From contig NZ_AUJG01000012.1 of the NCBI RefSeq assembly GCF_000424105.1, forward strand, positions 1-64,000: 64,000 nt of DNA, in the 5' to 3' direction. Below the pieces are notes generated by a model. The model saw only the letters and a program-made list of their open reading frames with translations, searched no databases and had not been told where the DNA came from. This stretch comes from Lachnospira multipara ATCC 19207. GTDB taxonomy: Bacteria; Bacillota; Clostridia; Lachnospirales; Lachnospiraceae. The translations under genes and the position numbers were made by a program. Positions 42,377 to 52,750 of this stretch are shown one piece after another. Position 1 is the stretch's first letter. Each line of letters opens with the position of its first letter.

Positions 42377-44461
42377 ATGACAAGTAATGAAATATTAAAA
42401 TCTGTTTTCGGTTATGAAGAATTTAGAAGTGGACAAAAAGAAATAATAGATGAGATATTAGCAAAGAAAGATTGTCTTGGAATTATGCCAACGGGCGCTG
42501 GTAAGTCCATTTGCTATCAGGTACCAGCCCTACAACTTCCCGGTATAACAATAGTTATTTCGCCCCTTATATCTTTAATGAAGGACCAGGTCTTTGCCCT
42601 TAATCAGGCAGGTATTCATGCGGCCTACATTAACAGTTCCCTTACAGAAAGACAGATTTCTATGGCCTTTGATAATGCTTGCAGAGGTCAGTATAAAATT
42701 ATATATATAGCGCCGGAAAGACTAGATACTAAGCGCTTTTTCGAGCTTATTCACGCAGTGGATATTTCCATGGTGGCAGTCGATGAGGCCCACTGTATTT
42801 CTCAGTGGGGACAGGACTTTAGACCGGCATATCTAAATATCGTAAAGTTTGTAAATATGCTTGAGAGAAGACCGGTTATTGCTGCATTTACAGCAACTGC
42901 CACAAAGGAAGTTAAGGAAGATATTATTAAGATTTTAGGTCTAAATAATCCGCAAGTTTTTATAACTAGTTTTGATAGACCAAATCTATACTTTAGAGTG
43001 AAGCACGTGACAAGTAAGCCTGTAGAGGCCCTTAGATACTGCTTAGAACATAGAGATGAATGCGGTATTGTCTACTGTGCAACTAGGAAAAATGTAGACG
43101 AGATATGTGATTTACTCAATAGTAAGGGCATTCCTGCAACCAGATATCATGCGGGTTTGACAAACAAGGAACGTAGCAAGAATCAGGACGATTTCATATA
43201 TGATAGGGTTAAAGTTGTGGTGGCAACTAACGCCTTTGGTATGGGTATTGATAAGTCCGATGTAAGATATGTCCTTCACTATAACATGCCACAGTCTATG
43301 GAAAATTATTATCAGGAGGCAGGTAGAGCAGGCCGAGACGGAGAAGAGTCAGAGTGCTTATTACTTTATAATCCTCAGGATATTATTATTAACAGATTCC
43401 TAATTGAGAATAAGGAAGCTAAGGATGATATAGATATTGAAACTCAAAAGGAAATTGCTAGACGAGATAGTAAGCGATTACAGGTTATGATTGATTACTG
43501 TAATACTACAGCTTGTCTTCGTACTTTTATTTTACAGTATTTCGGGGAGCAGGCAGACTATAAGGATAGCAGAGCTAATTCCATGACCGCCTGTGGACAT
43601 TGTTGCAATTGCTGTAATGAAGTGGATTTTGTGGATGTGACAAATGAAGCTAGTAAGCTAGTGGACTGCGTCTATGAACTAGGAGAAAGATTTGGCCAGG
43701 GCATGGTTATATCTGTTCTTCGAGGGGATGACAACGACAGAATTATTAGAATGGGACTTAATGAATTATCCTCTTTTGCAAGCCTAGCAAGTCTATCTGA
43801 ACGCTCTTTAAAGGACATTATAAATGAACTTATAAGACAGGAAGTTCTAGTAAAGACCGCAGGTCAGTATCCACTTCTTCAAATGGGACCAAGACGAAAG
43901 GTCTTTGATAATGGTGACATTAAGATTAGTATTCGTGATGAAGGCAAAGATAGCAGCTTTAAGAGAGAACTTACAAGGTCTAGAAAGCGTAGTCTAAGCT
44001 CTATGTCAGAGTCTGATTTCTCGGGCGGCAGAGCAGGTTCTAGCTATGGAGCTTTTGGAGCTGGCTATGGCTCGTCAAGCTATGGATATTCTGACTACGG
44101 AGATGACTATTCTTATGGCAGCGCAGGAGCTAAGGGGCGTAAACGTGGACCTGCAGGAATTAGTAGAGATTACTATACTTCTGCAAGTAAGATAAATCTA
44201 AGCCCTGAGGCAGAAGAGCTACTTGCCAACTTAAAACAAGTTAGAAAGAGCATTGCGGCTAGAGAGAAGATGCCAGCCTACATCATATTTGGTGATAAGA
44301 CTTTGATGCAAATGTGTATCTATCGACCAACAAGCTACGAGGAAATGCTTGGTATCTCAGGTGTTGGTGAGAATAAGAATAAAAAATACGGTCTTGAATT
44401 TGCTAGAGAAATAGCAAAATTTGATGGCAAAAAGATAGATGATAGTGACTGGGATTTGTAA
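42377..44461 (+). CDS. recQ: ATP-dependent DNA helicase RecQ
   Basis: A 694-residue 3'-5' helicase. Walker A is PTGAGKS, the DEAH box is VDEAHCISQWGQDFRP, the arginine finger lies in YYQEAGRAGRDGEES, and zinc-binding cysteines are in the ACGHCCNCCNE region. A winged-helix region follows, and the C-terminal HRDC domain is at ~605-690. Between the winged helix and HRDC lies a ~50-residue Gly/Ser/Tyr-rich linker (SSYGAFGAGYGSSSYGYS...), which is unusual. GAAAGGAAT precedes the ATG. Confidence 0.95.
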   Translation: MTSNEILKSVFGYEEFRSGQKEIIDEILAKKDCLGIMPTGAGKSICYQVPALQLPGITIVISPLISLMKDQVFALNQAGIHAAYINSSLTERQISMAFDNACRGQYKIIYIAPERLDTKRFFELIHAVDISMVAVDEAHCISQWGQDFRPAYLNIVKFVNMLERRPVIAAFTATATKEVKEDIIKILGLNNPQVFITSFDRPNLYFRVKHVTSKPVEALRYCLEHRDECGIVYCATRKNVDEICDLLNSKGIPATRYHAGLTNKERSKNQDDFIYDRVKVVVATNAFGMGIDKSDVRYVLHYNMPQSMENYYQEAGRAGRDGEESECLLLYNPQDIIINRFLIENKEAKDDIDIETQKEIARRDSKRLQVMIDYCNTTACLRTFILQYFGEQADYKDSRANSMTACGHCCNCCNEVDFVDVTNEASKLVDCVYELGERFGQGMVISVLRGDDNDRIIRMGLNELSSFASLASLSERSLKDIINELIRQEVLVKTAGQYPLLQMGPRRKVFDNGDIKISIRDEGKDSSFKRELTRSRKRSLSSMSESDFSGGRAGSSYGAFGAGYGSSSYGYSDYGDDYSYGSAGAKGRKRGPAGISRDYYTSASKINLSPEAEELLANLKQVRKSIAAREKMPAYIIFGDKTLMQMCIYRPTSYEEMLGISGVGENKNKKYGLEFAREIAKFDGKKIDDSDWDL

Positions 44462-44603
44462 AATAGCTTTAGTAAGCGAGTCTAAAGGCTAAGAAGGCTT
44501 CATATACATATATAGTAATAATGTATAATATTGACAAAGGTTTCTTTAGAAACTAAAATTTAATTAGAAGTTATTGAACGTAATTTTTAATAAAGAGGCC
44601 AGT

Positions 44604-45689
44604 ATGAGTGAATTTGAAGCAAGAATTAGATCGCTTATTTTACGAATTATATTAGTTGCTATTATATTTGATGTAATAAGCAATATTGGATTAACAATTT
44701 ATTATATAGTTACAGATGATTTAGGTTCGGAAATATCTGTGTATTTGTCGGAACGCATTATAATGCCAACTGCAATTAATGTGCTTGCCCTAATTGCGGC
44801 GAAGCGTTTTAATGACTCTAAGAAAGAAACAGCTAAGTCAAAATATTGGGCATGTGCTATGGCCTTTGCAACAGTAGTGGGCTCTTTAGCAGTTTTCCAA
44901 TGCTATTTTCCATGCCTTTGGACAGGACCAGCAATAGCCATGATCTTTTGTAGCATTTTCCATGACTTTAAATTAATAAGGGTAATGTTTATCTACAGTA
45001 TGGGCATTATTGCCTTGGCCTATGTCTTTGTGGTGGGGGACTATCCTGAGAATATGTCCTTTTACATGCAGTGCGCTATAGTTAGTGCCATAATTACAGT
45101 GATTGCATTTTTATTAGCAAACGCCATGGAGGAATATGCAAGAAATGTGGCAAAGCTTAATAGGGAAAATCTTGAAAAAGAGATAGAGCTTAAAAGAAAA
45201 CTAGATTTTGACCCTTTAACAGAGGTACATTCAAGAGGTTATATGGATTTGCGCGGCGAGGAGATGCTTAAAAATGCTGATAGATTTAATCCAGTAACTG
45301 TTGCTATAATAGACATTGATGATTTTAAACAAATTAATGATAAATATGGACATGAAAATGGAGACAAGGTTTTAAGGACTTTGGGCCTTCTCTTAAACAG
45401 TCTTATTGATGAGAGACATACAATCGTTGGCAGATACGGCGGCGAGGAGTTCTTATTTATTTTTGAAGGTGGCAACATAAACGAGCATGAGGCATTACTT
45501 GATGCCCTAAGAGAGAGTTTTTCTCTTATAAATTATGCTTTTATGGGGCCAACTAATAACTCTTGTTCCTTTAGTGGCGGTATCACTGTGACCTATGAAA
45601 GACAGCATTTAGATGAGGTCTTTAAGGTGGCAGATGAGGCACTTTACATTGCTAAGGGCAAGGGGAAAAATAACATAGTTAGGAAGTAA
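44604..45689 (+). CDS. membrane-bound GGDEF diguanylate cyclase
   Basis: A 361-residue protein. About six N-terminal hydrophobic segments (~10-190) and a short linker helix lead to a GGDEF domain (~200-361) with the active-site motif RYGGEEF and metal-binding DIDDFKQINDKYGHENGD. The RxxD inhibitory site normally five residues before the motif is not seen (DERHTIVGRYGG), so product inhibition may be absent. The start at 44604 follows AGAGG; an in-frame TTG ten codons earlier is not supported. c-di-GMP made here could influence motility, consistent with the chemoreceptor at 34 kb. Confidence 0.9.
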   Translation: MSEFEARIRSLILRIILVAIIFDVISNIGLTIYYIVTDDLGSEISVYLSERIIMPTAINVLALIAAKRFNDSKKETAKSKYWACAMAFATVVGSLAVFQCYFPCLWTGPAIAMIFCSIFHDFKLIRVMFIYSMGIIALAYVFVVGDYPENMSFYMQCAIVSAIITVIAFLLANAMEEYARNVAKLNRENLEKEIELKRKLDFDPLTEVHSRGYMDLRGEEMLKNADRFNPVTVAIIDIDDFKQINDKYGHENGDKVLRTLGLLLNSLIDERHTIVGRYGGEEFLFIFEGGNINEHEALLDALRESFSLINYAFMGPTNNSCSFSGGITVTYERQHLDEVFKVADEALYIAKGKGKNNIVRK

Positions 45690-45700
45690 AGGTTAAGTTT

Positions 45701-46444
45701 ATGAAGAATTACAAAATGACTGTATGCTATGACGGTAGTAGATTTTACGGATGGGAGCACCAGCCAGATATAGAGATGACAATTCAGGGAAAGCTTGAGT
45801 CGGTTTTAAAGGAAATGCTAGGCCAGGAAGTAGAGGTTATTGGTTGTGGTAGGACCGATGCAGGAGTTCATGCTAAGGCATACATTTGCAATGTCCACAT
45901 GGAAACTGAAATGTCAGAGAAGGAAATCAGGGATTATATGAATCACTATCTACCTGATGATATTGGGGTTAATGAGGTGAAGGTGGCTTCGGATAGATTC
46001 CACGCTAGATATAATGCCATGGGTAAAACTTACCAGTATGCTTGTTATATCGGGGATAAGAAGCCTGTATTTGATAGAAAATATGTCACAGTCCTTGAGG
46101 GCAAAATTAACGTCGAGGCTATAAAAAAGGCCGCAAGTTACTTAGTTGGAGAACATGATTTTAAGTCTTTTTGTGGAAACCCAAAGATGAAGAAGTCCAC
46201 AGTTCGAGAGATTTATTCTATAGATGTTACATGTAGAAATGGCTATATGTATCTAACATATCATGGAAAGGGATTTTTACAGTATATGGTAAGAATTCTT
46301 TCAGGTACCCTAATTGAGGTAGGAGAGGGAAAGAGAAGCCCAGAGTCTATTATAGATTTGATTGAGGCAAAGGATAGAAGCCTTGCTGGACCAACCGCTC
46401 CTGCAAAGGGATTAACTCTATTAAAAGTTCACTATGCCAAATAG
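45701..46444 (+). CDS. truA: tRNA pseudouridine synthase A
   Basis: A 247-residue enzyme modifying positions 38-40 of the tRNA anticodon arm. The catalytic Asp is in GCGRTDAGVHA (~residue 52), with the TruA segments DRFHARYNAMGKTYQY and the C-terminal RILSGTLIEVGEG. It starts 11 bp after the GGDEF gene with an AAAGG ribosome site, so the two are co-transcribed. Confidence 0.95.
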   Translation: MKNYKMTVCYDGSRFYGWEHQPDIEMTIQGKLESVLKEMLGQEVEVIGCGRTDAGVHAKAYICNVHMETEMSEKEIRDYMNHYLPDDIGVNEVKVASDRFHARYNAMGKTYQYACYIGDKKPVFDRKYVTVLEGKINVEAIKKAASYLVGEHDFKSFCGNPKMKKSTVREIYSIDVTCRNGYMYLTYHGKGFLQYMVRILSGTLIEVGEGKRSPESIIDLIEAKDRSLAGPTAPAKGLTLLKVHYAK

Positions 46445-46614
46445 AAGAAACAAAACTTGTTATAGATATCAAAAATTCAATCTTTTATGGAAATTTATGC
46501 CTATATAATGTAAAATAAAGGTTGTTTATCTCATTTGCAGATAAATATGAGTTTAGTTGGAGTCGCAATTTCTAACTAGACAAGACTTGATAATATAGGG
46601 AGGTTTTTTACAAG

Positions 46615-47328
46615 ATGACCCAGAAAACTAAAGTGGCCAACGTGTTTTTCAGAATAGTGATTTTTCTTGGCCTTATCGCATCAATTGTAGGAATTGTTGA
46701 GATGTGCTTGATTGCACTAAAAGAGAATTATTCAACTAATACCGCTGTAATTTATTATGGCATGGCGAATAATCTATTTATTTGGACAATTGCCTTCATG
46801 GTTCTTACAGGAATTTCAGTTTTAGCTTTTATTATGAATTTTGTTTCACATAAGGCAGTGGGTACCCTTTCTTATGTATTAAGAACAATTTTTATCTTTG
46901 TTGAAGCTTTAATTAACATTATTTTATGCACTGTAGCTTATGTATTTAACGTAGTTGCCGCAGTACTTCTTGGATATTTACCAGTAGAGAAAGTTTATGA
47001 AGTTAATTCATATATTGACGATGTAGATAAGCTTGAAATCTTAGTTGCAATCCTTGTATGTGCAACAATTGCAGCTTTTATCTTTTATTTGATTTTAAGT
47101 GTTACATCGATTGTTTCACTTCATAAGATGAATAATAAGCTTTTTGAAAATGCATCACAGCCACAACAGAAGAATTACACAGCACAGGCAACTGAAGAAG
47201 TGACTTTAGAGGAAGTTGTTGAGACTCCAGTAGAGCAGGTAAAGCCTACAACTGAGACAGTAGCTCCAGTAGCTCAGACAGAGCCTACAGCTCCAAGTCA
47301 GGATTTTTCAGGATTTAATAATAACTAA
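46615..47328 (+). CDS. four-helix membrane protein of unknown function
   Basis: A 237-residue protein with four hydrophobic segments (~12-36, 58-80, 92-122, 145-172). A cytoplasmic-looking tail rich in Glu, Thr, Val and Pro follows (TEEVTLEEVVETPVEQVKP...). No family is recognised. The spacing and topology recall MARVEL-like four-helix proteins, but that is only a shape comparison. GGGAGG precedes the ATG. A small hairpin TTTATCT/AGATAAA occurs in its leader (~46536). Confidence 0.55.
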   Translation: MTQKTKVANVFFRIVIFLGLIASIVGIVEMCLIALKENYSTNTAVIYYGMANNLFIWTIAFMVLTGISVLAFIMNFVSHKAVGTLSYVLRTIFIFVEALINIILCTVAYVFNVVAAVLLGYLPVEKVYEVNSYIDDVDKLEILVAILVCATIAAFIFYLILSVTSIVSLHKMNNKLFENASQPQQKNYTAQATEEVTLEEVVETPVEQVKPTTETVAPVAQTEPTAPSQDFSGFNNN

Positions 47329-47385
47329 AATTAAAGAGCAGGAATAATCCTGCTCTTATGTTCTTTATAGCAGATTAGGAGGCTT

Positions 47386-47904
47386 ATGGATAAGGTATAT
47401 AGAAAAAGACAACTTGCATTTAGCATAGTTCTTTTACTTGGAGAACTAACAGGAATTAGATCTGTCATTTATATGTTAACATTTATTGGAAATTATAAGG
47501 ATTTATCAGATGCTTCAGCTTTTGAAATGGGAGCTTCAGTGGGACTAAATTATATGCTTTTTTCAGTGCTTATAACTATAAGCTTCATTTTAAGTATTAG
47601 AGCTAAAGCGGCAGTTAAGCATATGGAGTATCTTAGCCGTAACATTGATATGGTCATTGCAGTAATAATTACAAGTTCATCTTCAGTGGCAGTGCTTATT
47701 GTCATGATGCTTGGCTATGCAAGATATATGGGCGATATGGATATGCTTGCAAGAATTTATGAGTCAGAAGAAGTTAAGTTACTTATCTCAAATCCGCAGG
47801 AGTTCTACATTTACATGATTGCAGTAGCAATTATTTTACCACTAGCAATTAAGTCGATTTTTGACATTATAAATTACTTTAGAACTAGAAAAATAGAAGA
47901 TTAA
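47386..47904 (+). CDS. four-helix membrane protein of unknown function
   Basis: A 172-residue protein with four hydrophobic segments and short loops. A basic start (MDKVYRKRQ) and basic end (YFRTRKIED) place both termini in the cytoplasm. It resembles the preceding gene in topology but not obviously in sequence. TTAGGAGG precedes the ATG. It lies 57 bp after the previous membrane protein gene and may be co-transcribed. Confidence 0.55.
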   Translation: MDKVYRKRQLAFSIVLLLGELTGIRSVIYMLTFIGNYKDLSDASAFEMGASVGLNYMLFSVLITISFILSIRAKAAVKHMEYLSRNIDMVIAVIITSSSSVAVLIVMMLGYARYMGDMDMLARIYESEEVKLLISNPQEFYIYMIAVAIILPLAIKSIFDIINYFRTRKIED

Positions 47905-47967
47905 GAGATTAGAAGATAAATATAGAAGAAAAGAAGAAGTAAAAGATTATTGAAAATGAGGAAGTAA

Positions 47968-49182
47968 GTGGGAAAAATGAAACTAGTAACACCTAAGTAT
48001 TATGAGGAATTTAAATGCATCGCTGGAGACTGCACAGATACTTGTTGTGCAGGCTGGGATGTGGATGTAGACAAGAAATCAAACGATTTTTATAAGACAG
48101 TAACAGGACCTTTCGGGGATAGACTAAAGGCGGTTTCTGTAGATGATGAAGAGGGCGGCTGCACATTTACCTTAACAAAGGAAAAAAGATGTCCCTTCTT
48201 AAATGATGCTAATCTTTGTGATTTATATACAGAGTTAGGAGAGGACAAGCTTTGCGATACCTGTGCAGAGTTTCCAAGATTTATTAACAATTTTGGCGCC
48301 TTAAGAGAGATGGGAATTGCACCATCTTGTAAGACAGCTGGGGAAATTATATTTGCCAAAAGAGGAATGATGGAATTTAGCGAATCTGATATTGATGAGG
48401 ATATCGCTCTTAATGACATCGACCCTTTTGTATATATGCTTCTTAGAAGGGTAAGAAAGCTAAGCTTTAACTTAATTAATGACACGGATTATAAGTTGGG
48501 CGAGCGTATTGCAGCCTTCCTTGCAATGAGCAGGGATGTGCAGCGACTTCTTGATATTCAGGAAGATGAGAAGATAGGCAACGTGCTAAAGGCCTATGAG
48601 AATAAGGATTTGGTGGATGAGGCTATTAAAAATATTAGAAAGAGACGTCTTGAATCAGAGACACTCTCTGCTAGAAAACTTGGTTTCCCTCAGGATGCTA
48701 AGTATTTTGAGCAGATCAAACACTACTTTGATAGTTTTGAAGGCATGGAAGTTATCAACCCTGATTGGTATAAAGTCTGTCAGGCTGTGGATAAGTTCTA
48801 CGAAGATATCAAGGAAAGTAGAAAAGCTATTGAATTAAAGGACGAATTCAATGAATACTACAAGGATAGACTTGCTGAGTATGACCAGTTATTTAACTAC
48901 ACAATATTTAGATATCTACTAGATGCAGTTAATGACTACGATTTACTCTTAAAGACTACAATTTGTATTGTTTGGTATATTGTTTTAAAGGCAGCAGACA
49001 TTGCGGTTTGGTATTGCAATGGAAAGACACTATCCTTTACAGAACAAGTTGATATAGCACATTTATACTCAAGACAATTTGAACACTCTTATTCTAATTT
49101 TGAAGTGTACAACGAAATGTTTGAAACAAATGAAATATATTCCGTAACTAATCTAGAAGCAATTTGCTTAATGTTTGACTAG
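47968..49182 (+). CDS. FliB-family (flagellin lysine-N-methylase-like) protein
   Basis: A 404-residue protein. The cysteine-rich N-terminal region CIAGDCTDTCCAGWDVDVD (residues ~17-36), then RCPFLNDANLCDLY and LCDTCAEFPR, is diagnostic of the FliB family and suggests an Fe-S or zinc site. FliB methylates lysines of flagellin in enterics; many clostridia carry several copies without a flagellin next to them, and their targets are unknown. A GTG start (GAGGAAG upstream) is used here; an ATG three codons later is equally possible. Confidence 0.85.
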   Translation: MGKMKLVTPKYYEEFKCIAGDCTDTCCAGWDVDVDKKSNDFYKTVTGPFGDRLKAVSVDDEEGGCTFTLTKEKRCPFLNDANLCDLYTELGEDKLCDTCAEFPRFINNFGALREMGIAPSCKTAGEIIFAKRGMMEFSESDIDEDIALNDIDPFVYMLLRRVRKLSFNLINDTDYKLGERIAAFLAMSRDVQRLLDIQEDEKIGNVLKAYENKDLVDEAIKNIRKRRLESETLSARKLGFPQDAKYFEQIKHYFDSFEGMEVINPDWYKVCQAVDKFYEDIKESRKAIELKDEFNEYYKDRLAEYDQLFNYTIFRYLLDAVNDYDLLLKTTICIVWYIVLKAADIAVWYCNGKTLSFTEQVDIAHLYSRQFEHSYSNFEVYNEMFETNEIYSVTNLEAICLMFD

Positions 49183-49211
49183 TTTGGAATAGTAAGAAAG
49201 GTAATTTTAGT

Positions 49212-50972
49212 ATGAAGATGATAATGAGGTATTTGGAAAAATTCAAAAAAGAATGCGTATTAGCACCACTTTTTAAAATGCTAGAAGCAGTATTTGAACT
49301 TTTTGTTCCTATTGTAGTTTCTGCAATTATCGATAAGGGTATTGCAAACGACGATATTGCTTTTATTTTAAAATGTAGTGTAATGCTTGTATTCCTTGCG
49401 ATGATTGGACTTGCAAGCTCAATAACAGCTCAATATTTTAGTGCGAAGGCAGCCATTGGATGTGCAACAAAACTAAGATATAGCGTGTATGAGCATATCT
49501 TAGGATTATCTTTTACAGATTATGATGAAGTTGGAACATCCACATTGATTACAAGATTAACTTCTGATATTAATCAGATTCAAAATGGTGTTAACTTAGT
49601 TTTAAGACTATTCCTTCGTTCGCCATTTATTGTATTTGGTGCAATGATTATGGCCTTTACAATTAATGTAAAGATCGCTCTTGTATTCGTGGTTACAATT
49701 CCTGTATTAGCATTTATTGTTTTTGGAATTATGCTTATTACAAGACCTATGTATCGCGATGTTCAGAATAAGTTAGATAAAGTCCTTTTAACTACTAGAG
49801 AGAACTTAACAGGTGTTAGAGTTATTCGTGCCTTTAATAAGCAGGCTAAGGAAAATGTAAAGTTTAAGGCAGAAAACGAAGACCTCAATAAGCTTCAGAG
49901 AGTAGTTGGTAGAATATCAGGTCTTATGAATCCTTTGACTTATGTGGTTGTAAATGCTGCTATTGTAGCCTTAATTTACTTTGGTGCTATCAAGGTTAAC
50001 ACAGGTTCCATGACACAGGGACAGGTAGTTGCCCTTTATAACTATATGTCACAGATTTTAGTAGAGTTAATTAAGCTTGCTAACCTTATTGTAACTATTA
50101 CTAAGGCCCTTGCTTGTGCAGGTAGAGTAGAAAGTGTATTAGCTATTGAATCTTCTATGGATTTTGTAGAAAAGAGACAGGAATTAGATCTTGATGAAAA
50201 TGTATCTAATAATCAGCCTAAGTTAGAACTTCGCAATGCATCCCTATGCTATAAGGGAAACAGCGAGGACTCAGTTTCTAATATAAATCTTGTTGCTAAG
50301 AAAGGTGATATGATTGGAATCATTGGTGGTACTGGTTCAGGTAAAACTACAGTGGCAAATCTTATCTCTAGATTTTATGATGCAACAAATGGTAGCGTAC
50401 TTATTGATGGTGTAGATGTTAAGGATATTCCTAGAGAAGAGCTTGTAAAGAAGGTATCAGTTTGTATGCAGAAGGCTGTTTTATTTAGTGGAACAGTAAG
50501 AGAGAACTTAACAATGGGGAGAAAGGATATCCCAGAGGAAGTTCTTGAAAGGGCAGTGGAAGTTTCTCAGTCTAAGGAATTCTTATCAAAGAAGGAAGGC
50601 TATCTTGATTACATGATAAATCAAGGGGCTAAGAATCTTTCAGGTGGTCAGAAGCAAAGACTTAATATTGCAAGAGCACTTTCAGCAAGTCCAGAAATTC
50701 TTATTTTAGATGACTGTTCTTCAGCTCTTGATTATGCAACAGATGCAGCACTTCGAAACGCAATCGTAAGAGACTTAAAAGATGTAACAACTGTTATTAT
50801 TTCACAGAGAGCCGCTTCCTTACTTAATTGTACAAAGATTATTGTACTTGATGACGGTAAGATGGTAGGCGAGGGAACTCATGAAGAGTTACTTGAAAAC
50901 TGCGAAATTTATAAGGAAATCTACGATTCTCAATTTAGCTCACAGGCTAAAGTTGTAGGAGGTGCACACTAA
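49212..50972 (+). CDS. heterodimeric ABC exporter half-transporter A (degenerate nucleotide site)
   Basis: A 586-residue protein with six transmembrane helices followed by an ATPase domain. Walker A GGTGSGKTT and signature LSGGQKQR are intact. The catalytic Glu after Walker B is Asp (LILDDCSSALD) and the switch His is Gln (IISQRAAS). This is the degenerate half seen in TM287/288-like or BmrCD-like heterodimers. It overlaps the partner gene by 1 bp. Multidrug or lipid export is the usual role; the substrate here is unknown. AAAGGTAA precedes the ATG. Confidence 0.92.
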   Translation: MKMIMRYLEKFKKECVLAPLFKMLEAVFELFVPIVVSAIIDKGIANDDIAFILKCSVMLVFLAMIGLASSITAQYFSAKAAIGCATKLRYSVYEHILGLSFTDYDEVGTSTLITRLTSDINQIQNGVNLVLRLFLRSPFIVFGAMIMAFTINVKIALVFVVTIPVLAFIVFGIMLITRPMYRDVQNKLDKVLLTTRENLTGVRVIRAFNKQAKENVKFKAENEDLNKLQRVVGRISGLMNPLTYVVVNAAIVALIYFGAIKVNTGSMTQGQVVALYNYMSQILVELIKLANLIVTITKALACAGRVESVLAIESSMDFVEKRQELDLDENVSNNQPKLELRNASLCYKGNSEDSVSNINLVAKKGDMIGIIGGTGSGKTTVANLISRFYDATNGSVLIDGVDVKDIPREELVKKVSVCMQKAVLFSGTVRENLTMGRKDIPEEVLERAVEVSQSKEFLSKKEGYLDYMINQGAKNLSGGQKQRLNIARALSASPEILILDDCSSALDYATDAALRNAIVRDLKDVTTVIISQRAASLLNCTKIIVLDDGKMVGEGTHEELLENCEIYKEIYDSQFSSQAKVVGGAH

Positions 50973-52735
50973 TGAAAAACAATAATAAGAAAACAGTAAT
51001 TTTTAAGATTTTAGATAGAGTAAAAAATTATAAGCTAGCTTTAGCAACAAGTCTTGTTATGGCTATTGTAACAGTAGTTTGTCAGCTTTATGTGCCAATT
51101 TTAATTGGTAGAGCTATTGATTTAATTGTAGGTCCTGGAGAAGTGGATTTTACAGGTATTGCAAAGGTTTTAGGACAGATTGGAATATTTATCTTTGGGG
51201 TATTTTTATCTCAGTGGATTATGAATATGTGTAACAACAAGATTACCTTTGGTGTAACAAAGGACATTAGAGATGAGGCTTTTGATAAGATTGAAACTCT
51301 CCCTCTAAAGTACATTGACGGTAATTCTTATGGTGATATCGTAAGTAGAGTAATTGCCGATGTAGATACATTTGCAGACGGCTTACTTATGGGCTTTACA
51401 CAGTTCTTTACAGGTGTGCTAACAATTATTGGTACTCTTGGTTTTATGTTTTTTATTGACTTTAGAATAACATTGCTTGTATTCTTACTTACACCACTTT
51501 CACTTCTTATTGCTTGGTTTATTGCAAAGAAGACCTTTAACAGCTTTAAGAGACAGTCAGAGACTAGAGGCGAGCAGACAGCGCTTATTGATGAATCTAT
51601 TAACGGCGTAAAGATTATTAAGTCTTTTAATAGTGAGCAGAAGTATCTTAAAGAATTTGATGAAATTAATGAACGACTTGCAGATTATTCATTAAAGGCT
51701 GTATTCTTTTCAAGTTTAACAAATCCTTCTACTAGATTTGTAAACTCTTTAGTTTATGCAGTAGTAGCTGTAAGTGGTGGTATTTTAGCAATTAATGGTG
51801 GTATTTCAGTTGGTGAACTTGTTTCATTTTTAAGTTATGCAAACCAGTATACTAAGCCATTTAACGAGATTTCTGGAGTTATAACTGAATTACAGAATTC
51901 AATTGCTTGTGCAGCAAGAATTTTCGAACTTATTGAAGAAGAATCAGAGATTTCAGATGAGGGCAAGTTAGAGCTTTCAGAAATTTCTGGTAAGGTTGAT
52001 TTGGAAAATGTATACTTCTCATATACAGAAGACACACAGTTAATTACAGACTTTAATTTAGATGTTAAGCCAGGCCAGAGAATTGCAATCGTTGGTCCAA
52101 CAGGTTGTGGTAAGACTACATTAATTAACTTACTTATGCGTTTTTATGATGTTAATGAAGGAAGCATAAAGATTAGTGGCCATGATTTAAGAGATATTAC
52201 AAGAGAGTCTTTAAGACATGGTTTTGGTATGGTATTACAGGAGACATGGCTTAAGTCAGGCACAATTAGAGATAATATTGTTATGGCTAAGGAAGATGCT
52301 AGCGAAGAAGAGATTATTACAGCTTGTAAGGAAGCATATTCTTGGGGCTTTATTAAGAAGTTACCAAAGGGCCTTGATACTGAGATTGGTGAAGATGGCG
52401 GAAGTCTTTCAGCAGGTCAGAAGCAGCTTTTATGTATTACAAGAATCATGCTTGCTAACCCACCAATGCTTATCTTAGATGAGGCTACATCTTCAATTGA
52501 TACAAGAACAGAATTAAAGATCCAAGATGCATTTGCAAAACTAATGAATGGAAAGACAAGCTTTATCGTAGCCCACAGACTTTCAACAATTAAAAATGCA
52601 GACGTAATCTTAGTTATGAAAGACGGAAATATATTAGAACAGGGAAATCATGAAGAGCTATTAAAGGCTAATGGTTTCTATAAGAAGCTTTACGACAGTC
52701 AGTTTATTAAGGCTTCAGATGAAGAGGAAGAGTAA
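50972..52735 (+). CDS. heterodimeric ABC exporter half-transporter B (catalytic site)
   Basis: A 587-residue half-transporter with the same architecture as its neighbour. Here Walker A (GPTGCGKTT), Walker B with catalytic Glu (LILDEATSSID) and switch His (AHRLSTI) are all complete, while the signature is LSAGQKQL. The pair therefore has one consensus and one degenerate ATP site. It is translationally coupled to half A. Downstream, 15 bp away, begins a separate ABC-2-type system. Confidence 0.93.
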   Translation: MKNNNKKTVIFKILDRVKNYKLALATSLVMAIVTVVCQLYVPILIGRAIDLIVGPGEVDFTGIAKVLGQIGIFIFGVFLSQWIMNMCNNKITFGVTKDIRDEAFDKIETLPLKYIDGNSYGDIVSRVIADVDTFADGLLMGFTQFFTGVLTIIGTLGFMFFIDFRITLLVFLLTPLSLLIAWFIAKKTFNSFKRQSETRGEQTALIDESINGVKIIKSFNSEQKYLKEFDEINERLADYSLKAVFFSSLTNPSTRFVNSLVYAVVAVSGGILAINGGISVGELVSFLSYANQYTKPFNEISGVITELQNSIACAARIFELIEEESEISDEGKLELSEISGKVDLENVYFSYTEDTQLITDFNLDVKPGQRIAIVGPTGCGKTTLINLLMRFYDVNEGSIKISGHDLRDITRESLRHGFGMVLQETWLKSGTIRDNIVMAKEDASEEEIITACKEAYSWGFIKKLPKGLDTEIGEDGGSLSAGQKQLLCITRIMLANPPMLILDEATSSIDTRTELKIQDAFAKLMNGKTSFIVAHRLSTIKNADVILVMKDGNILEQGNHEELLKANGFYKKLYDSQFIKASDEEEE

Positions 52736-52750
52736 TAAAGAGGTAAATTT

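Noticed and set aside
48090-48485. 131-codon open frame on the minus strand within the FliB-like gene
   Set aside because: Its sequence shows only the Ser/Leu-rich bias of an antisense shadow, and the plus-strand gene has clear family motifs.
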